46,166 bases of DNA from Flavobacteriaceae bacterium (GTDB taxonomy: Bacteria; Bacteroidota; Bacteroidia; Flavobacteriales; Flavobacteriaceae). The translations under genes and the position numbers were made by a program. Of this stretch, positions 1 through 7,375 are shown piece after piece. Position 1 is the stretch's first letter; every line of letters starts with the position of its first letter. Location of the stretch: NCBI GenBank assembly GCA_018669795.1, contig JABHSQ010000021.1, positions 1-46,166 on the forward strand. The letters run 5' to 3'. The notes beneath the pieces were generated by a model. That model had not been told where the DNA came from and ran no database searches. It saw only the letters and a program-made list of their open reading frames with translations.

Positions 1-91
1 AATCACTAATAGGGACATTCCCTGAATTATTCGTTTGACTGAAGCCAACCGAGCAAATCAAGAAAATAAACATGAATGTAATTTTTTTCAT
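1..91 (-). CDS. Secreted protein, N-terminal fragment (runs off window)
   Basis: An open frame on the minus strand starts at ATG 91-89 and is open to the window edge (30 residues visible). It begins MKKITFMFIFLICSVGFSQ: two lysines, a hydrophobic core and a terminal F-S-Q, the usual form of a Sec signal peptide in flavobacteria, with cleavage probably just before or after the Gln. The visible mature part (TNNSGNVPIS) is too short to assign a family. It is divergent from the ArsC-like gene at 440 and separated from it by about 350 bp of AT-rich DNA that holds two direct-repeat pairs; the nearer pair lies just upstream of this start. Seen: signal peptide and open frame. Inferred: an exported or surface protein. 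Confidence 0.7.
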   Translation of the reverse strand, partial: MKKITFMFIFLICSVGFSQTNNSGNVPISD

Positions 92-100
92 AATTTAAAA

Positions 101-131
101 TTTAGTTAATAATTAATTGTTTTTAGTTAAA
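101..131. promoter_or_regulatory. Direct-repeat pair 1, LytTR-like spacing
   Basis: TTTAGTTAA occurs at 101-109 and again at 122-130, exactly 21 bp apart. Read as 9-mers TTAGTTAAT (102-110) and TTAGTTAAA (123-131) the gap is 12 bp. Paired 9-bp direct repeats with a GTT core and a 12-13 bp gap are the known binding architecture of LytTR-domain response regulators. The pair sits immediately upstream of the secreted-protein start at 91. Assignment to a LytTR regulator is inference; AT richness makes a chance origin possible. Confidence 0.4.
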
Positions 132-300
132 AGCTTACTTTGCTTAAAATAAGTTATTAAATATTGTAAATTAAATCAACTTTACAAAATTAACTACCTA
201 CTAATTAACAATATAATAAATTAAAAAAAACTATAAAGTACATTCAATGCTGACACCTAGGATAAGTTTAAAAAGTTATTAACAATTTTACAGCGATTTT

Positions 301-331
301 TTTAGTTAAATATTTACTCAAATTAGTTAAT
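301..331. promoter_or_regulatory. Direct-repeat pair 2, same element and spacing as pair 1
   Basis: TTTAGTTAA at 301-309 and ATTAGTTAA at 322-330 repeat the 21-bp spacing seen at 101-131, so four near-identical sites occur in this 348-bp gene-free stretch (92-439). The rest of the stretch is AT-rich with no convincing coding frame. The pair could serve the gene at 440 (plus strand) or act together with pair 1 on the secreted-protein gene. Confidence 0.4.
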
Positions 332-439
332 ATAAAATAAATTTTATGGGTTTAAAACACAACTATTTTTATTGTTTTTTTATATTACTTTGTGGCACCC
401 ATTTACTTGATAAATATTCTGATTAAATTAGCATTTTGA

Positions 440-787
440 ATGAAAAAAATATACCACCTCGCTACTTGTGATAACAATAAAAGAATTTTAAGAGCGTTAA
501 ATCTTCCTGAAAATTTCATTAAACAAGATTTAAAAACAAATCCAATTTCTGAAACAGAATTAGAAGAACTGTATCACTTTTCTAAGAGTTACGAAGCACT
601 AATTAATAAGCGATCACGATTGTATAACGAACGTAATTTAAAAAACAAAAACATTAAAGAAGCTGACTATAAAAAGTTACTATTAGAACATTATACTTTT
701 TTAAAACGTCCTATTTTAATAAATGAACAAGAAGTCTTTATTGGCAATAGCAAGAAAGTAGTTGCAGCAGCAAAAAAATCATTATAG
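440..787 (+). CDS. ArsC/Spx-family thioredoxin-fold protein
   Basis: This 115-residue protein fits the ArsC/Spx family (glutaredoxin-like arsenate reductases and their relatives). The N-terminal strand ends in a single cysteine (Cys10, in HLATCDNNKRIL), the position of the family's redox cysteine; the CXXC of Spx is absent (C-D-N-N). Residues 80-105 hold the usual late segment, a 'LLLEHYTFLKRPILI' helix-strand followed by 'VFIGNSKK', as in family members with the KRP signature. Flavobacterial genomes often annotate such proteins as arsenate reductase, but no ars genes are nearby, so the substrate is unknown. ATG start; a decayed gene fragment follows it. Confidence 0.65.
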   Translation: MKKIYHLATCDNNKRILRALNLPENFIKQDLKTNPISETELEELYHFSKSYEALINKRSRLYNERNLKNKNIKEADYKKLLLEHYTFLKRPILINEQEVFIGNSKKVVAAAKKSL

Positions 788-819
788 TTAATTTAACCTA
801 AATTGGTATTCAAATATAA

Positions 820-915
820 TTTACCAGGGGATTTAACATCAACGCTGATAATCAAATCGCTGCAGTAGGAAACAAATTTGATTATGTTTTAAACAGAAAC
901 TTTGCAAGGAATTAA
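820..915 (+). pseudogene. Possible 3' remnant of a lost gene
   Basis: Between the ArsC-like gene and the transporter an open frame without a start codon runs from just after a stop at 817-819 to TAA 913-915. Its translation ends GNKFDYVLNRNFARN, with normal-looking protein composition. It is too short to identify. The best reading is the C-terminal end of a gene whose 5' part was deleted; chance is the alternative. Confidence 0.3.
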
Positions 916-930
916 AATAATCTTTTTTTT

Positions 931-1821
931 ATGAACCAAAAAGCCTTAGCTATTCTCGCAGCAACAGCTGCTAGTGTAATTTATGGTATTAATCATACGA
1001 TTGCTGAAAACTTAATGCCAGAAATAATCCAACCTTATGGATTTATTTTTTTACGAATTAGTGGTGCTGCAATTCTTTTTTGGCTATTGAGTTTATTTTT
1101 GCCTTCAGAAAAAATAGCTAAAAGCGATAGGCTTCGATTTTTGGCTTGTGGCTTATTTGGTATGACCATCAATATGTTGATGTTTTTTAAGGGATTAAGT
1201 CTGTCAACACCTATCAATAGTTCAGTTGTAATTACTTTAGTACCTGTCATTCTTTTGATATTATCAGCAATATTTTTAAAAGAAAAAATTACTTGGAATA
1301 AATATATTGGAATTGGTTTGGGACTTCTTGGAGCTTTAATTTTAATATTTTTAGGAATAAAAACCCAAAATAATGCTCCTAATATTCCATTAGGGAATAT
1401 TTTGTTTTTAGTGAATGCTTCTTCCTATTCTATCTATTTAATTATAGTTAAACCCTTAGTTAAAAAATACAATTCCATAACATTAATGAAATGGTTATTC
1501 TTAATTGCTTTTATTATTAATTTCCCAATTGGGATCAATGAATTTATTGAAGTTGAATGGTCTCAATTACCCTTAGATATTATAAGTAAATTAATATTCG
1601 TTGTAATAGGAACCACTTTTTTTACCTATCTTTTTAACATCTATGCTTTAAAGCAATTACAACCCTCAACCATTGGAGCTTTTATTTATTTACAACCCGT
1701 TACAGCAGTTTTATTTGCAATTATTGTAGGTTCAGATTCGATAACTCCGATTAGAGCTGTTGCAGCTGGATTAATATTTATGGGGGTATTTCTATCTACC
1801 AGAAAAACAAAAAACGCATAG
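931..1821 (+). CDS. EamA/DMT-family transporter
   Basis: A 296-residue, very hydrophobic protein with about ten membrane segments arranged as two halves (roughly residues 5-140 and 150-292), the layout of the EamA drug/metabolite transporter superfamily. The first half shows the typical early segment with 'FLRISGAAILFW' and the loop 'SLSTPINSSVVITLVPVILLI', the second ends with the family-typical 'ALKQLQPSTIGAFIYLQPVTA' region and a short basic tail (RKTKNA). The length matches the family. The substrate cannot be read from the sequence; family members export metabolites, amino acids or drugs. It stands alone and is convergent with the thioesterase gene. Confidence 0.85.
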   Translation: MNQKALAILAATAASVIYGINHTIAENLMPEIIQPYGFIFLRISGAAILFWLLSLFLPSEKIAKSDRLRFLACGLFGMTINMLMFFKGLSLSTPINSSVVITLVPVILLILSAIFLKEKITWNKYIGIGLGLLGALILIFLGIKTQNNAPNIPLGNILFLVNASSYSIYLIIVKPLVKKYNSITLMKWLFLIAFIINFPIGINEFIEVEWSQLPLDIISKLIFVVIGTTFFTYLFNIYALKQLQPSTIGAFIYLQPVTAVLFAIIVGSDSITPIRAVAAGLIFMGVFLSTRKTKNA

Positions 1822-1867
1822 TGTCGTGATTTATAAGTTACGATTGGCGAAAATTAAACTATTTTTT

Positions 1868-1934
1868 GCGCTTATGAAGCAATAGGAGCGATGATATCCT
1901 AGCTAACAGAGCGACGAAAAATATAATCAGGGTG
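1868..1934. repeat. Degenerate intergenic repeat-like element
   Basis: The space between two convergent genes contains GAAGCAATAGGAGCG, then ATGATATCCT, then GAGCGACG and AAAATATAATCAGGG. The order of these blocks resembles a degenerate intergenic element that I recall from other flavobacterial genomes, where GGAGC, ATATCCTTTT and AAAGATATA blocks occur downstream of genes. Only this copy is recognisable in the window, so the call rests on memory of the pattern rather than on an internal second copy. Confidence 0.3.
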
Positions 1935-1982
1935 AAAAAGAAATAATTTTAACGATTGGAACTTGTTAATTACAGCACTAAC

Positions 1983-2456
1983 TTATAGGTCCTCTGGAAA
2001 TTGCTTGTATTTACGAGTATCCTCCTTGGTTAAAATTTTAAAATCATCTGTTTTATCTAAACTATTTAAGGCAGAAAAAAGTAGTTCAGGTACATCGCGT
2101 AACTTACGCGTTTGTAAATCAATCCAACCTCCCATCATATTGCATCGAGCCATGTTTATGCCTTCTGCACTATAAAAATTATGCTGAAATTCAAAATACA
2201 TTCCTGCTTCTGAAATTCCTTTTAATTGTAAAGAAACACGAACTGGTTTACCAGGAAATATCTCCTTAAAATAGAACATATGTTCATAAAAAACGACTGG
2301 GCCAATGTGATTTTTAACCATATTACCTTGCCCAAAACCTTTCTCCATCATAAAACTAAGACGGGTATGACTCATAAAGTTTATATAACTACTATTTGCT
2401 AAATGGCGATTGGCATCAAGATCGTTCCAGCGAACTTCAAATTCTTTTAAATACAT
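1983..2456 (-). CDS. Acyl-CoA thioesterase, hot-dog fold (4HBT/YbgC-like)
   Basis: This 157-residue protein belongs to the 4-hydroxybenzoyl-CoA thioesterase-like hot-dog family, which hydrolyses acyl-CoA or acyl-ACP thioesters. The N-terminus carries the family motif: RWNDLDANRHLANSSYINF (residues 9-27), with the Asp-x-Asp/Asn-x-x-x-His pattern in which an aspartate is the usual catalytic residue. The remaining part alternates strands as expected ('FYFKEIFPGKPVRVSLQL', 'AGMYFEFQHNFY'). Substrate chain length is not predictable. A TATTTTTG element on the minus strand (2479-2472), about 16 nt upstream of the start, matches the flavobacterial -7 consensus. Confidence 0.85.
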   Translation of the reverse strand: MYLKEFEVRWNDLDANRHLANSSYINFMSHTRLSFMMEKGFGQGNMVKNHIGPVVFYEHMFYFKEIFPGKPVRVSLQLKGISEAGMYFEFQHNFYSAEGINMARCNMMGGWIDLQTRKLRDVPELLFSALNSLDKTDDFKILTKEDTRKYKQFPEDL

Positions 2457-2536
2457 ATTTTAATTTTTTTTCAAAAATAAAATACTTTTTGAAGTATCTC
2501 TAGAAACTCGTTGTCCAATTTGGATATTTTTACTAG

Positions 2537-2608
2537 TTTTACACAAGTCCTAAAGGAAATATCGGTAAAACTTTAGCTCTTCCTTTAGAATTTAAAGTAA
2601 AAACCTAA
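2537..2608 (+). pseudogene. 3' remnant of a gene, still followed by its terminator
   Basis: A frame open from just after TAG 2534-2536 reads FYTSPKGNIGKTLALPLEFK and ends at TAA 2606-2608, exactly at the foot of a strong hairpin. It has no start codon. A protein-like 23-residue tail joined to a terminator suggests the end of a plus-strand gene whose body was lost. The family is not recognisable. Confidence 0.35.
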
Positions 2609-2630
2609 AATATTTGATGATTTTAGGTTT
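2601..2630 (+). terminator. Terminator-like hairpin
   Basis: AAACCTAAAAT (2601-2611) and ATTTTAGGTTT (2620-2630) form an 11-bp perfect stem with an 8-nt loop. The stop codon of the remnant at 2537-2608 lies in the left arm. No intact plus-strand gene ends here, so the hairpin appears to have outlived its gene. Confidence 0.5.
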
Positions 2631-2685
2631 AATTTAATCAAAATGAACAACGGTTTATAATAATTTCTTACTTTGAAAAAAAAAG

Positions 2686-3648
2686 ATGCCTCTTATACAA
2701 AGTGATCACCAACCTTCCTTTATTTTTAGAAATGGGCATTTTTCTACAATATATTCTGCAAAATTAAGAATTTCGCCTAGCCTAATTCAGATAAGAGAGC
2801 GCGTTACCCTGCCTGACAATGATTTTATTGACATTGATTGGTCTTATGCTAAAAAACCTACCAAAAAAGCGGCTATTTTACTTCACGGATTAGAAGGAAA
2901 CGCTCAAAGAATTTATATAAAAGGTGCTGCTAAAGCTTTATTGAGTGACTATTGGGATATTGCCGCTATAAATTTTAGAGGTTGTAGCGGAGAGGATAAT
3001 ACAATGTACCAATCCTATCATTCCGGAAAAACAGATGATTTAGAATCGATTATTAATCACATACTAGAAAAGGATCACTATCAAGAAATCGTTTTAGTAG
3101 GATTTAGTTTAGGAGCAAATTTGCTTTTAAAATATTTAGGTGAACGAGAAGATATCCCAAAGCAAATAAAAAAAGGAGTTGCGATTTCAGTACCCACAAG
3201 TTTAAAGGGGTCTTTAGAGCGCTTAAATAAACCCGAAAATTGGCCATACAGGACTGTTTTTTTAATAAGCTTGCGAAATAAATACCAACTAAAAATGAAG
3301 CAATACCCAGATAAAATGTGTGCGTCAGATTTAAAAAAAATAAAAACCTTAAAGGATTTTGATGACATCTATACCTCAAAAGCTCATGGTTTTAAGGATG
3401 CTTATGATTATTATCAAAGAAACAGCAGCAATCAATTTTTACCTAATATTAAAGTCCCTGTACTGATTTTAAATGCAAAAAACGATAGTTTTTTAAGTCT
3501 AGATTGTTTCCCTTTTGATATTGCAAAAAACTCAAAACATATTTTTTTAGAAACTCCATTATACGGAGGACATGTTGGATTTCATGTATCTAACGATACG
3601 TATTATAGTGAAAAAAGAACGGTATTATTTTTAAAAGACATAAAGTAA
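2686..3648 (+). CDS. Alpha/beta hydrolase, YheT family
   Basis: A 320-residue alpha/beta hydrolase of the YheT/ABHD type. Residues 1-40 contain the family's N-terminal 'NGHFSTIYSAKLR' region, then ILLHGLEGN (oxyanion region), INFRGCSGEDN, and the nucleophile elbow GFSLGAN with Ser141. A late Asp (in NAKNDSF) and His (in YGGHVGF) complete the Ser-Asp-His triad. E. coli YheT is a poorly characterised esterase; the natural substrate is unknown. The sequence TTACTTTG at 2668-2675 resembles the -7 promoter box but misses one conserved position. A weak AT hairpin (3651-3658/3667-3674) directly follows the stop and may terminate transcription. Confidence 0.85.
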   Translation: MPLIQSDHQPSFIFRNGHFSTIYSAKLRISPSLIQIRERVTLPDNDFIDIDWSYAKKPTKKAAILLHGLEGNAQRIYIKGAAKALLSDYWDIAAINFRGCSGEDNTMYQSYHSGKTDDLESIINHILEKDHYQEIVLVGFSLGANLLLKYLGEREDIPKQIKKGVAISVPTSLKGSLERLNKPENWPYRTVFLISLRNKYQLKMKQYPDKMCASDLKKIKTLKDFDDIYTSKAHGFKDAYDYYQRNSSNQFLPNIKVPVLILNAKNDSFLSLDCFPFDIAKNSKHIFLETPLYGGHVGFHVSNDTYYSEKRTVLFLKDIK

Positions 3649-3776
3649 CCCTTATTTATTACCTTTTAAATAAGTTAGATTATAGCTAATCGACAATGTC
3701 CTTTATTTAAAATAACAAATACAATAAAGAAAGGATTCAAAGAAATCTAAGTGTTTACACTCCCACTCTAATTTAG

Positions 3777-3784
3777 TACCTTTG
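3777..3784 (+). promoter_or_regulatory. -7 promoter element of the yicC-gmk-nadD operon
   Basis: TACCTTTG matches the Bacteroidota -7 consensus TAnnTTTG exactly, 22 nt upstream of the ATG at 3806. No clear -33 TTG is present at the usual distance (GTTTAC lies there). The element overlaps a possible TTG start at 3782, which argues that translation begins at 3806. Confidence 0.5.
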
Positions 3785-3805
3785 CCTTTTATAAAAAATC
3801 AGTTT

Positions 3806-4663
3806 ATGATTCAGTCAATGACCGGGTATGGTAAATCGGTAATCCAGTTACCTGCCAAAAAAATTACCGTCGAAATAAAATCATTAAATAGTAAAAGCAT
3901 CGATTTAAATGCTAGAGTTCCATCATTCTATAGAGAAAAGGAATTGGAAATTCGTAAAAGCATTTCACAATCATTAGTTAGAGGAAAAGTAGATTTCAAT
4001 CTTTATGTTGAAATCACTGGAGAAAAAACGAGTGCAAAAGTGAATGAAGTAGTGATAAGGCACTATATGAATCAACTTAAAAACGTTGTTCCTGTAAATG
4101 ATGTAGAGCTTTTAAAAATGGCTGTAAAAATGCCAGATTCAATGAAAACAGAACGAGAAGAAATTGATGCAGATGAATTTAAAACTATTTTGGAGGCCGT
4201 TAATGAAGCTTTAATAGCTATTAATTTATATCGATCTGATGAAGGTAAAGTGCTTGAAGATGATTTTAAAATGAGGATTAACAGCATTTCAGAGCTATTG
4301 ATAAACGTAACTGCTATTGATTCTGATAGAATTGAAATTGTTAAAGACCGCCTCCGAAAAGCAGCTGGAGATTTAAAAGAGGCTGTAGATGAAAATCGCT
4401 TTGAACAAGAGTTGATTTACTATCTAGAGAAATACGACATTACCGAAGAAAAAGTGCGTTTAAAAAATCATTTAAACTACTTTAAGGAAGCATTAGATTC
4501 TTCTGACTCGAACGGAAAAAAAATTGGTTTTATTTGTCAAGAAATTGGTAGAGAAATCAACACCATTGGATCAAAATCAAATCACGCTCCTATGCAACAA
4601 TTGGTCGTGCAGATGAAAGATGAATTAGAAAAAATAAAAGAACAAGCTTTAAACGTTTTATAA
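3806..4663 (+). CDS. yicC: YicC-family endoribonuclease
   Basis: This 285-residue protein is YicC-like: it opens with MIQSMTGYGKS, the family's hallmark N-terminus, followed by the YicC N domain (to about residue 150) and the C-terminal DUF1732 domain with 'ENRFEQELIYYLEKYDITEEKVRLKNHLNYF' and 'GKKIGFICQEIGREINTIGSKSNH'. E. coli YicC is an endoribonuclease involved in small-RNA turnover. I start it at ATG 3806 rather than at an upstream TTG (3782), because the family begins at this Met and the promoter box overlaps the TTG. Its stop overlaps the gmk start by one base (TAATG), and the yicC-gmk pair is widely conserved in bacteria. Confidence 0.92.
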   Translation: MIQSMTGYGKSVIQLPAKKITVEIKSLNSKSIDLNARVPSFYREKELEIRKSISQSLVRGKVDFNLYVEITGEKTSAKVNEVVIRHYMNQLKNVVPVNDVELLKMAVKMPDSMKTEREEIDADEFKTILEAVNEALIAINLYRSDEGKVLEDDFKMRINSISELLINVTAIDSDRIEIVKDRLRKAAGDLKEAVDENRFEQELIYYLEKYDITEEKVRLKNHLNYFKEALDSSDSNGKKIGFICQEIGREINTIGSKSNHAPMQQLVVQMKDELEKIKEQALNVL

Positions 4664-5244
4664 TGAAAGGAGGAAAATTAATCATTTTTTCAGCACCATC
4701 TGGAAGTGGAAAAACAACCATCGTTCAACATTTACTTAAACAAAAAAAATTAAATTTAGATTTTTCTATTTCTGCTACTTCAAGAGAGCCTAGAAAAGGA
4801 GAAAATCATGGTCAAGATTACTATTACATTAGCTTAAAACAATTTAAACAACACATAAAGAATAATGATTTTTTAGAATGGGAAGAAGTGTACCGAGATA
4901 ATTTTTATGGAACATTAAAAACAGAAATCGAACGTATTTGGGCCAAGGGTAAAAACGTTATTTTTGATATTGATGTGGTTGGTGGTTTGCGAATTAAAAA
5001 GAAATTTCCAGCGCAAACATTATCCGTATTTGTAAAGCCCCCAAGTGTAGATGAACTTAAAATAAGGTTAAAAAAACGTAAAACTGAAAGTGATGAAAAA
5101 ATTAATATGCGAATTGCAAAAGCTTCAGTAGAATTAGCAACTGCTCCACAATTTGATTTTATCATTGAAAATATTGACTTGAATATTGCTTTAAAAGAAG
5201 CCGAAGTATTAGTTGCAAACTATATAAAAAAATCCAATGAGTAA
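4663..5244 (+). CDS. gmk: Guanylate kinase
   Basis: Guanylate kinase converts GMP and ATP to GDP and ADP in purine nucleotide synthesis. The 193-residue protein has a P-loop (FSAPSGSGKTTI, residues 9-20), the GMP-binding 'SATSREPRKGENHGQDYYYIS' segment (SxTxRxPRxGE...YYF), the 'FLEWEEVYRDNFYGTLK' segment, and 'VIFDIDVVGGLRIKK' where most homologues have D-I-D-x-Q-G. Length is normal. It is translationally coupled to yicC (1-nt overlap) and to nadD (8-nt overlap: ATGAGTAA). Confidence 0.96.
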   Translation: MKGGKLIIFSAPSGSGKTTIVQHLLKQKKLNLDFSISATSREPRKGENHGQDYYYISLKQFKQHIKNNDFLEWEEVYRDNFYGTLKTEIERIWAKGKNVIFDIDVVGGLRIKKKFPAQTLSVFVKPPSVDELKIRLKKRKTESDEKINMRIAKASVELATAPQFDFIIENIDLNIALKEAEVLVANYIKKSNE

Positions 5245-5842
5245 AAAGATTGGCTTATTTTTTGGAACCTTTAATCCTATTCACGTAGGGCATTTAATAA
5301 TCGCCAACCATATGGCGGAGTTTTCCGAACTAGATGAAGTTTGGCTAGTAGTGACTCCTCACAATCCACATAAAAAAAAGAATGCTTTATTAGAAGATAC
5401 CCATCGATTGGCTATGGTTAGAATTGCAACTGAAGCGTATCCAAAATTAAAAGCTAGTACTATAGAATTTGATCTTCCGCAACCAAATTACACGGTTAAT
5501 ACCTTAGCTGTTTTAGAGGAAAAATACCCAGATAAAGAATTTTGTTTAATAATGGGTGAAGACAATTTAAAGAGCCTTCATAAATGGAAGAATTATGAAG
5601 TGATTTTGGAAAGGTATCCCATATTTATTTATCCACGAATTTCGGAAAATTTAGAAAGAGATGCAAATTTAATTCTAGAAAAGAAGGCTTCTGTAACACT
5701 TATTAATGCTCCAATAGTTGAGCTGTCATCTACATTTATCAGAAAGAATATTGCGCTAAATAAAAACATTAAACCCATGCTAAGCAAAAATGTTTGGCAC
5801 TATATTGATGAGATGAATTTTTATAAAAAAAGCAATAATTAA
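5237..5842 (+). CDS. nadD: Nicotinate-nucleotide adenylyltransferase
   Basis: NadD adenylates nicotinate mononucleotide to deamido-NAD in NAD synthesis. The 201-residue sequence has the nucleotidyltransferase HxGH motif in GTFNPIHVGHL (His16, His19), 'VVTPHNPHKKK', 'FCLIMGEDNLKSLHKWKNYE' and the C-terminal SSTFIRK (IS-S-T-x-I-R motif), all diagnostic. It is the last gene of the yicC-gmk-nadD operon, and starts inside the end of gmk. A second NAD-related gene, 3-hydroxyanthranilate dioxygenase, is present at 22559-23095. Confidence 0.96.
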   Translation: MSKKIGLFFGTFNPIHVGHLIIANHMAEFSELDEVWLVVTPHNPHKKKNALLEDTHRLAMVRIATEAYPKLKASTIEFDLPQPNYTVNTLAVLEEKYPDKEFCLIMGEDNLKSLHKWKNYEVILERYPIFIYPRISENLERDANLILEKKASVTLINAPIVELSSTFIRKNIALNKNIKPMLSKNVWHYIDEMNFYKKSNN

Positions 5843-5848
5843 CATTGT

Positions 5849-5879
5849 TTGTAGAGCCTCTTAATATTCCGTATTTTTG
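5849..5879 (+). promoter_or_regulatory. Promoter of gpsA
   Basis: TTG at 5849-5851 and TATTTTTG at 5872-5879 are separated by 20 bp, fitting the flavobacterial TTG-N17-23-TAnnTTTG promoter. Transcription would start near 5886, leaving a short leader before ATG 5899. This gives gpsA its own promoter although it follows nadD on the same strand. Confidence 0.55.
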
Positions 5880-5898
5880 AACTTAATACTTGTTTTTT

Positions 5899-6900
5899 AT
5901 GTCAAATAAACAAAAGTTTGCTGTTTTTGGAGGAGGAAGTTGGGCAACTGCTATTGTAAAAATACTTTGTGAAAACTTAGATGAAGTTGGTTGGTACATG
6001 CGTAATGAAAACGCATTAGAACACATTAAAAAAGACAAACACAATCCAAATTATTTAAGTTCTGTTGAATTTGATGCATCTAAATTAAAGCTAAGTAAGG
6101 ACATTAATAAAATGGCAACTTATGCCGATTATCTTATTTTTGCAATTCCTTCTGCTTTCTTATTTAATGAGTTAAAGAAATTAACCGCACCCTTAAAAGG
6201 AAAAATTATTTTTTCTGCAATTAAAGGAATTGTTCCAGAAACGAGTTTAATAGTAGGAGATCATTTCTATAAAAATTTAAACATACCCTTTAAAAATATT
6301 GGTGTAATTACAGGGCCTTGCCATGCAGAAGAGGTTGCATTAGAACGGCTTTCGTATTTAACCATTGCCTGTGCAGATGATAAAAAAGCACAAATCGTAG
6401 CAGATCATCTTAGTTGTGATTATATAAAATGTAAAATCAGTGAAGATATTATTGGTACAGAATATGCCGCTATGCTCAAAAATATTTATGCAATAGCTGC
6501 AGGAATTGCACACGGTTTAGGTTATGGTGATAACTTCCAAAGTGTATTGATGAGTAATGCTATTCGGGAAATGAAGAAGTATATAAAGAAAATTTATAAA
6601 ATGAAAAGGGATATTAATGGCTCTGCATACCTTGGAGATCTATTAGTAACAGGCTATTCTACATTTAGTCGCAATCGCATGTTTGGTAATATGATTGGGA
6701 AAGGATATACTGTTAAAAGTGCCCAAATGGAAATGAGTATGATTGCCGAAGGTTATTACGCTTCAAAAAGTGCCTACCAGCTTAATAAAAATAAGGAAAA
6801 AAATGCTAAAACACCTATAATAGATGCTATTTATAGCATATTATATGAAAATAAAAATGCGAAAAAGGTTTTTAAAGCGCTTGCTGATAAGTTGGATTAA
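5899..6900 (+). CDS. gpsA: Glycerol-3-phosphate dehydrogenase [NAD(P)+]
   Basis: GpsA reduces dihydroxyacetone phosphate to sn-glycerol 3-phosphate for phospholipid synthesis. The 333-residue protein begins MSNKQKFAVFGGGSWATA, with the Rossmann glycine motif, and continues with 'GVITGPCHAEEVALER', the catalytic-lysine helix 'AAMLKNIYAIAAGIAHG' and 'GDLLVTGYSTFSRNRMFG', all family signatures (the last is usually TCYSxxSRN). I use ATG 5899; the frame is open to a TTG at 5890, but this would place the start almost at the predicted transcription start. The stop at 6898-6900 abuts the stop of the converging gene with no spacer. Confidence 0.95.
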   Translation: MSNKQKFAVFGGGSWATAIVKILCENLDEVGWYMRNENALEHIKKDKHNPNYLSSVEFDASKLKLSKDINKMATYADYLIFAIPSAFLFNELKKLTAPLKGKIIFSAIKGIVPETSLIVGDHFYKNLNIPFKNIGVITGPCHAEEVALERLSYLTIACADDKKAQIVADHLSCDYIKCKISEDIIGTEYAAMLKNIYAIAAGIAHGLGYGDNFQSVLMSNAIREMKKYIKKIYKMKRDINGSAYLGDLLVTGYSTFSRNRMFGNMIGKGYTVKSAQMEMSMIAEGYYASKSAYQLNKNKEKNAKTPIIDAIYSILYENKNAKKVFKALADKLD

Positions 6901-7296
6901 TTAGACTGCCAAAACACAATCTTGGCCCATTAAGTCAATAAAAACAGTGTTGTTTTCTTTTATGCTATAAGGCTTAAACGTAAATGTTCTATCAAAAAGT
7001 TTTCCTTCAGCAAAAAAGGTTACTAAATATTCGTTGGTAAAGCCTAATACTTCTTCGCAAACCAATTCAACCTTTGCTCCTGTATGCGGTAGTAAATTAC
7101 CTAAACCATGGCGTAAGGTGGACGTTTTTTTATTTTTACTAGTTCCCCTAGACATGACTAAAACAGACTCAATAATATCCTCGCGATTATTGATTAAATA
7201 TACAATCCAAGTTTTAGCTAAAAAATCTTTATCCCATTCATGAGTTGCAACAACCTGAATGTTTTTAACAATTGGGATGATGAGATCTTTCTTCAT
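6901..7296 (-). CDS. Conserved flavobacterial hypothetical protein
   Basis: A 131-residue soluble protein with no signal peptide. It is rich in beta-strand-like stretches ('WIVYLINNREDIIESVLVMSRG', 'AKVELVCEEVLGFTNEYLVTFF', 'TFTFKPYSIKENNTVFIDLMGQDCVLAV'). I do not recognise a functional family; similar proteins sit beside pheS in flavobacteria, so it is likely a conserved lineage-specific gene. It is downstream of pheS on the same strand with a 79-bp gap that contains nothing clear, and its stop directly abuts that of gpsA. Confidence 0.7.
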   Translation of the reverse strand: MKKDLIIPIVKNIQVVATHEWDKDFLAKTWIVYLINNREDIIESVLVMSRGTSKNKKTSTLRHGLGNLLPHTGAKVELVCEEVLGFTNEYLVTFFAEGKLFDRTFTFKPYSIKENNTVFIDLMGQDCVLAV

Positions 7297-7375
7297 AATG
7301 TATTAATGATTTTATTCAGAAGAAGGATTCAAATAAAGGGTCGTAGGAATTATTCGCTTCGCTCTGAACGATATA

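Noticed and set aside
3782-3805. TTG start of yicC at 3782
   Set aside because: The -7 box 3777-3784 overlaps it, and the family's N-terminus begins at the ATG 3806.
7297-7375. Repeat-like TTCGCTTCGCTC motif between pheS and the next gene
   Set aside because: Only a short fragment resembles the element at 1868-1934; no arms or block order support it.
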